Part shown: piece after piece, positions 55,401 through 64,000 of the stretch
How the letters are laid out: the number at the start of each line of letters is the position of its first letter
How positions within the stretch are numbered: the stretch's first letter is position 1
Assembly: GCA_019914995.1 (NCBI GenBank)
Contig: CM034139.1
Location: 3,760,461-3,824,460, forward strand
Direction: 5' to 3'
Source of the DNA: Acanthochlamys bracteata
Taxonomy: Eukaryota; Streptophyta; Magnoliopsida; Pandanales; Velloziaceae
Length of the DNA stretch: 64,000 bases
Program-made: the position numbers and the translations under genes
Notes under the pieces: generated by a model
Databases searched by the model: none
Seen by the model: the letters and a program-made list of their open reading frames with translations, nothing else
What the model was told of the DNA's origin: nothing

Positions 55401-56307
55401 GAGATCAGAGTTTAAGTTAGTAGGGCTCCCTTCATAGAGGATCAATTTTTACTTCTTTTAGCATGCTATGGTGCTAAAAAGTCTTCTTGCTATAGGTTTC
55501 AGAGAAGAGGCGGTATTAAAAGCATTTGCACTGGCTACTCTTAGGAATTGGAATGATCTGGAAAATTCTCCGAAGAAAAGAGACCTCCTGTTGGCATGTT
55601 TGGTCATTTGTTGACCCATTAACACCAGGATAATAGTCATACTTGTTGAAGTAATTTCCTGAGTATTTAAATGCTTCTTTAGTGATCCTATCATATGAGC
55701 AGTTTTCCTCTTGCAATAGTTATTAGATCAGGTATTAATGCTTTACCAGCAATTCAGTTTGAATTTGCTTTTAGATGAAGCTTATTATCTGTCTTTTCCT
55801 CCATGTGTAGCCTAACCTCTAATAGTACATAATACTTCCATTGTACAACATACAGGTATAAACCTTTTGTCAAAGCATGCATTTCAAGCTGATAAGAAAG
55901 CTGACGCTCTTAAGTACATCCCCAGGCTCACAGATCCGTGGGGAAAAACAGAGGTATTATTGTGCAGATATGTCGCATTTGTTCCCTAAATCTTACAATC
56001 ATTGCAATTATGCAGTTAGGGTACGGTTTCCCACAAGAAGGCGTCTTCATTATGTCTAGTAATGATTTGCTACTACTTCCTGGTATATCAGTTCAAAAGA
56101 AATCCTCTTCTCGCGACTTAGCATTCTATCGCATAACATTTTCGTTATAACAAGGCTTATTCGAACATTGGCATGGCAAAAGAAGCTGCAATGTTGCATC
56201 ACAGGCAAAAGACAACTTTGTCACACAATGCTGCTGCTGCTGCTTTGTTTGATACTTTGAGAGACCGGTTGTCCTTCCTAGGAGTTCACCGGAGAAGCTT
56301 CCTCTTG
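52485..56307 (+). pseudogene. VPS16 (VACUOLELESS1) C-terminal-half pseudogene, introns retained
   Basis: Successive exon remnants follow the VPS16 order. 52489-52700: GDPIHYIYFEPKILVPECDG, then EFLHRVPDSTVSIFHI and TTPAALLCDALDHFD. 53193-53340: ADENL, EAVEICIDAARYEFD, LLSAASYGRAFC. About 54914-55090: AFLLLKES, then KGSALYRPRIILTEKAQALF. 55298-55418: LQHELEVTTKQPTFVDSS, RTCIVLGNHQAA. 55494-55605: VSEKRRY, FALATLRNWNDLE. 55871-55952: DALKYIPRLTDPW. 56155-56307: AYSNIGMAKEAA, LFDTLRDRLSFLGV (natural C terminus). The frame shifts several times and has stops. The exons expected between 53.34 and 54.9 kb (FQRDRIQEMCK to the middle of the C-terminal domain) are missing. VPS16 is a core CORVET/HOPS subunit for vacuole fusion. 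Retained introns show DNA-level duplication, not retroposition; the 5' half is absent. Confidence 0.9.
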
Positions 56308-56501
56308 AATTACTTGTATCCTTTTTCCACCTTGTACAAAAAGTGTGATAATCAGCCTATCTTTCACCTTTTCCTTTACCCTTTTGTTTTTGTAAAATCT
56401 TGTATAAGTGTAAAATTTTCTTTTTGTCAGTAACAATGTGTCTAGAGGTGGATCGGAAAAGTTTACCAAAGATCGAAAATTTACCAAAGAAACAAGAAAG
56501 A

Positions 56502-56858
56502 TTACATAGCAAAAGCAAACATATTGGTTTGTTGAACTTGCACAGCACTGCTGCAGCCATCGTCAAAATTCTTGGCATAGCTTTCCGCATCATAGGCAAA
56601 GCCGTTCTTATTCTTTTTTATTCCTCGAATAGAAGAAGAGTACAACAACTTCTTCTTCTTCAGAATTCTCTTGAGATCTTCACGCCAGTTCTGGCCTCGT
56701 TCATCAGCATCCTCGGAAATCTTCTGGAAACTTCTGCTGTGCTGGCCAGTGATCGCCGGAAACCACGAAGACGACGCAAATGCAATGCTTTTGCCGAAGT
56801 AGTTCTTCTGGCTCTGCGGAAGGGTTGATGAAGAGTCTCTCTTCATAATCGGATGCAT
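56502..56858 (-). CDS. Small plant protein with YDxxxYxxNFDDG motif (paralogue of 12997-13356)
   Basis: Single exon, 118 residues. SSSWFPAITGQ lies at about 28-38, then NWREDLKRILKKKKLLY, and NGFAYDAESYAKNFDDG near residue 85-101, the same order and spacing as the gene at 13.0 kb. The tail differs (SSAVQVQQTN). Function unknown; no membrane or signal sequence. It is convergent with the VPS16 relic, whose last exon ends about 195 bp away. The plus-strand ORF over it (56400-56828) is a shadow. Confidence 0.7.
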   Translation of the reverse strand: MHPIMKRDSSSTLPQSQKNYFGKSIAFASSSWFPAITGQHSRSFQKISEDADERGQNWREDLKRILKKKKLLYSSSIRGIKKNKNGFAYDAESYAKNFDDGCSSAVQVQQTNMFAFAM

Positions 56859-57309
56859 GTTGTAGTGAGCAATATGTAAAGGTTTTGGGGGATAAGTTTG
56901 AGTTAATTATGTTCGATATATAATGTTGTCGTAAGACGGTTTTAGAGATTTCCTTTCTTTAACTGTTAAGCATAAGAGTTATAGTAATACTAAAACTCTA
57001 GACCAGATGAACTTTGAACTACTGAAGTTACTCTTGTCAACTGTTTTATAACTGAAAATTTTAAAACAGAAGAAAGTTTAGTTTGTTTATTTCTACAGTA
57101 GATAGAATTCGATAAATTTTGAAAATATAGAAACACTATACATACACGCGGAAAACCGTCATCAACATGAATTATGGTAACGATACTAACGTAAGGGAAA
57201 GGCACATTATTTTGTCTGTGAAATTGAAAATCCATGGGATTGCTTCATTGTCGGCATCATCAATATTAGCAATGCAAGATTAGGCATTACAAGCTCCACA
57301 GATGATGAA
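56859..57309. other. Intergenic
   Basis: 5' region of the NFDDG gene and 3' UTR of the hydrolase. The ORF 56990-57235 has no domain. Confidence 0.5.
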
Positions 57310-60300
57310 TCACTGCTTCTTCCCCGCGAGACTTGGATAGATTGTGTTTTCATATTTGCCATCCCACCTGGTAATTTTGAAAGAACGAAGGCTAACAGTG
57401 TAGAAAGTTTTGTAGAATCATAAACTAGTCCTGCTACGCTAAAAAAGAATGTAACCTGCAAGAATCATCGGGTATCTGTAGTGCAAGCTCTGCTTCAAAT
57501 GGCTGGAAAACCTTGTCTAGCATCTCATCAGTTACTTCATCAAGGGAAGCTGGGTTCCACTGCTCACATGATATTTTTGCATGATTAGCTTCGCTGGATG
57601 AGTAAGAAAGATTCTATGCATGATATTTTTGCAAGAATAGGACAGAAGAAAGTAAAAAAAAAATAGTGCATACCTTCGGCTTATTATCTTTGTCAATCGT
57701 CAGAGCTCGAATGCCCTGCAGTCGTTATTGTAAGCAAGATGACGTCTAGAACATATTCTTTGTATACGAGCAGATAATGTAACTACCAAACAGCCCAATC
57801 ACTTACCTCATAAATATCACCAGAGATCACCGACCTTAATATGTTCATTGTAAGTACAAACTCTCTTCTCAAACATTCTGCTAGTGTTTCATTCCTTCCT
57901 TCTCTAATCTGGGATAACAGAAATTACCAAGGACTTGAGGAGTCAAAATGCAAGTCATAACATCTTCCTAGAATGTCAAAGGACAACTCAACAAGCTGAA
58001 ACAAGCGTTGATGATTGATAAGAGAAAGTGCTCGACGACTCAGGGCATACTTTCAGGAAGAGAAGACTAACTTATTAATTTCAACAGAGTGGAACGAGCT
58101 TTACCATTTGCAGTGCTAATTTTAGCCCAGTGGGAGATGATCTTTCCATCCCTTTAAGCACCGGTATAATCCATTCGTTTCCCTCAATCTTTGATTCAGC
58201 TTCCTGAAGAAATCACTATTAGTTAGTAGAACCTCTTTCAGTCTATTAGAATGAGGAAGCTCAATAACCAAGACAGTTTGCATGACTATTAAGAAAAGTT
58301 GCACAGATTAATACTTCACTTTCTATATTTGAAGCTAGTTCTAGGCCCTTGAATTGTGCATTCTGCAAGATTTTATTAAATAAAAAGAAAAGAAAACTAT
58401 TGTTTAATTCTCATGCTTATATTTTAATTAGTAGTAACTGAGGTTTATTATATGCAGGCGAACTATAGCAAACACAAGATGCCACAGCATGCTTTGGCTT
58501 CTCTAATTGATTTATGAGCTGCTCTATTTTTGTTGGGTCACGGCTCACTACAGTCCCTTCAGGATGGGCATAGGTTTTGCAGGAAATATTCTGTCAACTA
58601 CAAAAGGCATTATACTTGCATAACAAGGGGCAAATATCCATAGCAGGAAAAAGGCTAGTTACCCAAATTTCTTAGTTGAAGTTGAAAAAGGAAATTTTAT
58701 GTAAGCATAAGAAAACTCACAAATGACTCAATTATCTTCTCCACAGATTCCTTGCCAAAGCACTTGTCAACTATAGAAAGCCTGCATAAAAACAACTTCC
58801 CCTTAGTTTCTGTCAGGTAGAGCCTTAACTAGCTGTAGACAAGACCTTTCAAGGATAAGTTAATTGTTGTTGTTTTTTTATTCCCTTACTTGTTTAAGAT
58901 GCTTCCCTCATCAGGTTGAATATCTGATGAGAATTCCTCAATCACCGTTCTTATAGCATTCTCATCACCAGATTTCAAATTTAGCAAGTGCCTCTCCAGC
59001 TCTCCCAGTTTCTGCAGATGTAGTTTAATAAATGGAATAAAATTTTAAATGTAAGGAACACTGCGGCACTTGTGGAAGAATTCTCTTGCTATAAATGCAA
59101 TTCAACATGTCTTACAAGAAGTCACTAGTAAGGCCTTCATACTTCGTAGCATGCATTGGATAGCGTCTACTAAGTTTACTAAGTAATTTGCATTTGTTCA
59201 TGCCATATAAAATCATCTGGAGATGACTTTGGAGTTGAATTATACAAGTATCAAGAAGATGGTTTGGCTAGCATATTGGAAATTACATTTATGCTTGGCT
59301 TTGACAGTTATTTACAAATAGTTTTTTGTTTCTTTACAATAAAATGAGATACTGGCTATAGGAACAAAGCGAAGTAGCTTACTTCAGATTCTACATAGTG
59401 AGTTGCAAGACCAGCTGCAACCATTTCCTTTCCATTTAATCTGGCACCAGTCAGTGCCAAATATTCTCCTGTATATACAGTAAAAGAACATATTTGGTTA
59501 TAGAAATATAAGAAATATGTATCATAGAATACAACAACAATAACAACATAATATTTGAGCCTTATCCCACTAGGTGGGAGAAATATGAATTAAAGAATGA
59601 CCACAAAATAAACACCAAAGACAAGCTGTCAAACAGATAAAGAGGATCCATTTTCATGACTTACCTAAGTGTCCGCAGAGGCGTGGGAGCATGTAGGAGA
59701 AACTGCAGTCAGTATAAAGTCCAACACTTGCCTCAGGAACAGCAAAAACCTATCATCCACCATATTCTTAAGAAAACATCACAAAAAATGACATTGAAGT
59801 AACATCAGCCGCATGTATAATTTAATTAAACTTAAGCAGAGGAGTCATTGCTCATGTTATCATTTGAAGAAAAGATTCTACTTTTTGTTGCCCTCTAATA
59901 AATGCCCACCGTCTTCTCGGTGACAACAGAGAACTTCAATGGGACAGACATAGCTCCACCTCCACCCATAACAATCCCATGAACAAGCGCCACCTGAGAC
60001 GCATCATATTTTCAACATATTTATATGACAGAGGTACAAAGTTAAAAGATTTAACACCCAAATATGAAGAAACAATACCATTGGTTTCTTATATGTATGT
60101 ATGTGATAACAAAGCCAATACATTTTATAAACAACTTCGAGACAAGAATCATCTGCCAATATACACATTCACACCATTTAGTAACTACCAAAATACTAAG
60201 TAGGAATTTGTAAAAATAGTTACTAGAACTTGTACAATTTGTGAATATTGCTAATGTGTATTCATATCATAGACCTGATCTTCCTGCATAGAACATCTTC

Positions 60301-60985
60301 AGATCTCCACCAGCACTGAAGGCACGTCCATTGCCCTAAAACAAGTATGCAACACAAAATCAAATAGAGAAAACATGAAGATCTGAATCCAAATTTGTAA
60401 ATCCTATGCCAACAAACCACTTCCTCCAGTAAGAATACCTCATGTACGGATAGCATTCAAAATTTACAAGCTTATGTAAGTTTTTCAATAACACAAAAGA
60501 TAATTCAAAGAATATGATGAATTACCAATAACCTTAAATATCACAAAGTGAGAATTATCATCCTTCTCCCATTTCTCTAAGTACTCCGCTAGCAAAGAGA
60601 CCTGAAATCAAAGCAACCCCTCAAATTATCAAGTATCATTCAATTAACTAACCCAGGATGACTAAATTTGTGAGAAGGAGCTTAAGTTTTACCACTCTGC
60701 AAGAGATAACATTCAATTGACGAGGCCTGTTCAACGTGATCACTCGTGCATGCCCAATCTCTTCTCCAAGAACAACCTACCAAAGATGCCACGACAAAAA
60801 TAAGTAAATTTAAAACTGAATTCTCCCAAGATTCCATTTTCTTTACAAAATGATTGCATCTTTTAGCCTTAAGTAATGTTCCTATACAAGATTGAATTTT
60901 CCAAATAAATTCGTTCAAATTGAGCAAAAATATGGTGTTTTGAATTGGATCGCTTTACCTCTTCTGGGTTTGTGGTTTCAGCCAT
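57310..60985 (-). CDS. 3-hydroxyisobutyryl-CoA hydrolase-like protein (type 5)
   Basis: Fifteen exons, every phase closing, give 385 residues: 60959-60985, 60693-60776, 60533-60601, 60275-60335, 60079-60152, 59910-59993, 59665-59749, 59383-59468, 58890-59011, 58721-58781, 58105-58203, 57807-57908, 57674-57715, 57456-57559, 57310-57367. Crotonase-fold landmarks are TLNRPRQLNVIS, the oxyanion segments FSAGGDLK (66-73) and HGIVMGGGGAMS (110-121), and PEASVGLYTD with Glu139 and Asp147 in the catalytic positions of HIBYL-CoA hydrolases. Later blocks are SSPTGLKLALQM and EGIRALTIDKDNKPKWNPAS. The order and length fit the Arabidopsis HIBYL-CoA-H-like protein 5 better than CHY1. It ends AGKKQ, so it has no peroxisomal SKL-type signal; no clear presequence either, so the compartment is uncertain. 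The role in valine breakdown is inferred from the family. Confidence 0.94.
58440..58575 (-). other. Exon-like open segment inside a hydrolase intron
   Basis: On the minus strand KTYAHPEGTVVSRDPTKIEQ continues as LINQLEKPKHAVASCVCYSS, open for about 46 codons between exons 10 and 11 of the hydrolase. It does not belong to the hydrolase family. I do not recognise it. Confidence 0.3.
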
Positions 60986-61883
60986 TAATACAATCCCAAA
61001 CTTTCCTCCAACCACCAATTATGTCGCAGGGAAGTATCTGCACGAATCAAGCTGAAACCTTTGTAGGAAATACAAGAAAAAGCACTTCGGAAAGAACAGA
61101 ATGTAATCAAGATCCAACAAACGGAATAAAGAATCATTCAAATTTGCTTAAAAAAAGAGAAGAACATACATACCTTTGCGAGCTGAGAAGATATTGGACT
61201 GTTGCAGGCAGAAAATTGCAGCAGAAGAAGGAACAGAGAAGGTTTGGTAGTTGTTGGGTGGTAGGTAGGAAATAGAGCAAAAAGTTTTACTGATTTTAAG
61301 AAGAGCTTTCTTTCTCTGGAAATGACGCATGTAAGAAGCGCTGTTGTAGATTTTCAAATTACAACAATTGAATATGAAGAAAGTTTCAGTTTTCTACCAA
61401 CTATTCTCTAGGAAATTTGTTAATTTTACTAGTTAAAATGATTATTTATTTTTTAAGAAGTTGAATTGGCACTGAACTAAAAATGCATGCTCAATAGAGT
61501 TTTTAAAAACATATTCTAACGCGGAGCTTCTTTCGGCAACTAAAAGAATATTTTGTTTAGTACCAATTCAATTTGAGCAACTAAGAATTTAATTTTTCTA
61601 ACTCAATTTCAAAACTTACTTTCTAAATAATATAAAAAATAAACTCATCATGTCATAGAACATTCATCACCACTCAGCTATTGTAATTGAGCTCTTCATG
61701 AAAACAGCATGCGAAATGCTTCTGTGAACTTCATGCATGATCACAACTGATTTACATTAAGGTAGAGTTTTAATATCAAGAGCTGCAGTAGCTCGCATGT
61801 AATTACATAATATTATCATTTTAGGGAATTTGACAATGTATATACATCAAGATTTTCATGCCCCGTTGCCTTGTTAACAAGTA
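60986..61883. other. 5' region of the hydrolase and 3' region of the L18a-like gene
   Basis: No further gene. The ORF 60892-61275 (plus) overlaps hydrolase exon 1 and its leader on the other strand and is a shadow. 61400-61880 is AT-rich and includes the L18a-like 3' UTR. Confidence 0.55.
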
Positions 61884-63839
61884 TCACCAGACATCAGCTC
61901 CCTTTGTTGCGCCAAGAGTAATCGCTAGTGCTGCAAGAACAGCCTGTTCATGACAGAATGTCAATCTTTCATTGAGAAAAATACCATAGTTTACTTTTTC
62001 AGCATTGCTGCTTAAGTTTGAATTCTAATTCTCAAAACAACATTGCAAGACACATAAGGCATTCATATTATGTTACTTTCAGAAAGCAGAAAACTAAAGA
62101 ACCCCATAGCTGAATAGGTGTCATAGGAATAGCTCATACTTACTAAATCTGAAGTGAATACAAGAAGTTTACTGTAATTTGATGATTTGAGTGTGGATGG
62201 CATGCATGAGTTTTGTGATAACTGATTTAACTACGCATCATAGCTTCCCAATTCCTTCCGAAGGAACGAAATTTTCCCATGCTAACACCTCAATACTGAG
62301 AGTCAAACAATCTATATGAAAAGTAGAACCTCCATAAAGGAAAACAATTTTAAGAATGAATGCAAGTGCATTCAACCATAAGCAATGAAAAGTCAATAAA
62401 TATGTCCCCTTCTACAAAGAAGGTAGATGCATTTCACCAAAATCACATATACATAGATGCCTTTCCTAGACACTGAAATGCATGTATTGATAAGACAGAG
62501 CGCTTACAGCAATTGTGCATGCAACGAGACCGGGCTTCTCCCTGAAATCTACTCTAACACAGAGCAGCAAGAAGGCACCGATATACCATGGTATGGAACC
62601 GAGAAACCAACCTATGATGAACCTGGACAAGGGAAGGAAGGCTTAGGTTGAAATCACCACAGTAGTAACAGAAACAAGTCATAAAAACCAAAAACTAAAG
62701 CAGTGGATCTAAGATATTGACAAGCACACAAACTTGCAGATCCATAGTCCAGCAAGAACATAATGTAATCACTTACAGAAACCAGCCAATACCAAGGCCA
62801 CAACACGGAAGACGGGGCAATCTTACAGGCCTTCCTTCAGCAACTGCTCCATAACCTGCAACAACATTACAATGAGTGTAAGCATCTAATCTAAAATTTA
62901 CAGCCTTCCCTGACTACAGAACAGAAACAATTTCAATGAACAACATAAGGAAAGTGTCAACAACATCAGAATATCTCAAGAGAAAGATCAAATAGAAACC
63001 CCAAAAGACAAGAGACTGTAGGCCTTGTAATACATGATCAGATTCCAAAATATGGCTCGGTTTAGACAGGAATCGTCACAAGTCAAATGCAACTAATCAG
63101 TTTTCTCTGCGAGTAAAATTAGCCCTTTTTTCTTGAAAAATGATTTACTACCAAGCCCTAGCATATGTACAAACACTAATTACCGTCTTCTTGGAGCAAC
63201 ATGTATGCTCATGTTTGATTTTAACCTAGTAAATAACCAACCTCCAGATTCTCAACAAGCACGCGCATCTATATTCTTTTTTATTCCATATACCAAAAAT
63301 CATCAAACCTAATCACCAACAAATCTCATAACTTGTCAATCCACAAACCTTATCAACCTTCTCACTCGTCAAATTTCATAAATTCATACACATTTTAAAT
63401 GTTTTTAACAAAAATTTTAAATCAAACTTCATCTAATCTTCCTTCTGTCCTCAAAAAGGAGAAAAAATTTCAATTTTTAATGCATCTCTAACAGGAAACC
63501 AACAAACAAATCAACTTACATCACATATCCAAAAACTACAACAGAAAAAAAAGACAAATTTAAAAAAAAATCAAGTCAAACCGAGAAACTGATCGTACTT
63601 GGAATAGACTGGTACCCATAGGAGAAGTAAGGCTGACCGGTGTAGTACTGAGGCGCTCCAGGCAGAGGAGCTGACGGTGCTGCGGCGGCACCCGGTGGCG
63701 GAGCTGGCTGAGGGAAACCCATCGCCGTTCCTCCTTGAAAAGTTCCATAATGCTGCTGTTGCTGAGGCGGTGGTGGGCCTTGATAGCCGGCCCCAGAATT
63801 CGCGGCCCAGTTCAATCTCTTCCCTTCTTCTCCGCTCAT
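61884..63839 (-). CDS. 60S ribosomal protein L18a-like membrane protein
   Basis: Four exons, 63599-63839, 62777-62855, 62508-62622 and 61884-61943, join in frame to 164 residues. The N-terminal 80 residues are rich in Pro, Gln, Gly and Ala (YQGPPPPQQQQHYGTFQGG). Then comes SYGAVAEGRPVRLPRLPCCG and GIGW, then two membrane segments near 107-128 (FIIGWFLGSIPWYIGAFLLL) and 138-158 (LVACTIAAVLALLAITLG), ending KGADVW. This is the plant family named for weak similarity to ribosomal L18a, but its Cys-Cys and membrane segments show a small integral membrane protein and not a ribosomal one. Specific function is unknown. Confidence 0.92.
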
Positions 63840-64000
63840 CTGTTCTTTTTCTTCCGGCTATCGAAGAAAAAATCGAGGTATTGGTTGATGGAAAACTGAA
63901 TTAGCGAGGAGAATTGTCGTGTCGTGGATTTGGCGACGCTGAGTTGGCACCGCCCGTGATGGTTTAGTCAGAGTGATTGGTAGATCTTGTGTGGTCTGGG
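63840..64000. promoter_or_regulatory. 5' UTR and promoter start of the L18a-like gene
   Basis: Upstream of the ATG at 63839 on the minus strand. The window ends before a full promoter can be judged; no TATA box was seen in this stretch. Confidence 0.4.

Noticed and set aside
56400-56828. 142-aa plus-strand ORF
   Set aside because: Antisense to the NFDDG-motif gene; it does not continue the VPS16 relic, which ends at about 56307.
60892-61275. 127-aa plus-strand ORF
   Set aside because: Overlaps exon 1 and the leader of the minus-strand hydrolase; the minus-strand exons splice and align with a known family, so this is a shadow.
1-64000. CRISPR arrays, operons, bacterial-type systems
   Set aside because: No regularly spaced repeats; genes have spliceosomal introns and plant families, so this is nuclear plant DNA.
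1-64000. tRNA genes
   Set aside because: I looked for the GGTTCGAATCC-type box B and saw no convincing cloverleaf.

Overview
The window is AT-rich nuclear DNA from a eudicot plant. Its genes carry many introns with GT-AG ends, and their products are plant-type: mitochondrial NAD-isocitrate dehydrogenase, plastid-type Ycf23/DUF561, urease accessory protein UreG, a plant S-protein homolog, and a 60S L18a-like membrane protein. I cannot name the species from sequence alone.

Layout. 1-10.9 kb is a tandem array of units of about 2.8 kb. Each unit holds an S-protein homolog (SPH, self-incompatibility S1 family) on the minus strand plus a spacer rich in small inverted-repeat elements. The third SPH copy is split by a 2.9 kb hAT transposon with 8-bp target duplications. 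10.9-14.4 kb is mostly non-coding, with one small plus-strand gene of the YDPxxYxxNFDDG type. 14.6-19.0 kb (minus) is the regulatory subunit of NAD-IDH. It is head-to-head with a nine-exon ycf23-like gene (19.6-22.1 kb, plus). 22.4-24.4 kb (minus) is an HMG-box gene, possibly damaged. 25.9-30.2 kb (plus) is a CCDC174 homolog with a candidate in-frame cassette exon. 31.7-34.6 kb (plus) is a class-3-type lipase. 37.0-37.5 kb (plus) is an intronless OSTC/DC2-type oligosaccharyltransferase subunit. 39.8-40.3 kb is a broken RNase H-like fragment. 41.0-43.2 kb (minus) is UreG. 46.1-47.2 kb (minus) is a cytochrome b561 protein. 47.2-52.4 kb is nearly empty apart from weak exon-like pieces. 52.5-56.3 kb (plus) is a decayed, intron-containing duplicate of the C-terminal half of VPS16. 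56.5-56.9 kb (minus) is a second YDxxxYxxNFDDG protein. 57.3-61.0 kb (minus) is a 15-exon 3-hydroxyisobutyryl-CoA hydrolase-like gene. 61.9-63.8 kb (minus) is a 60S L18a-like membrane protein.

The genes do not form one pathway; this is ordinary plant gene space. IDH (mitochondrial TCA cycle) and ycf23 (plastid) share a promoter region of about 570 bp. I reconstructed exons by reading splice sites and checking that phases join. UreG, the hydrolase, ycf23, the L18a-like gene and IDH close perfectly in frame. The b561 N terminus and parts of the HMG gene do not. I did not find a convincing new biological system. The points most worth a second look are the CCDC174 tandem donor sites, the TTGACC cluster inside the hAT element, the VPS16 relic, and the pair of NFDDG-motif genes.
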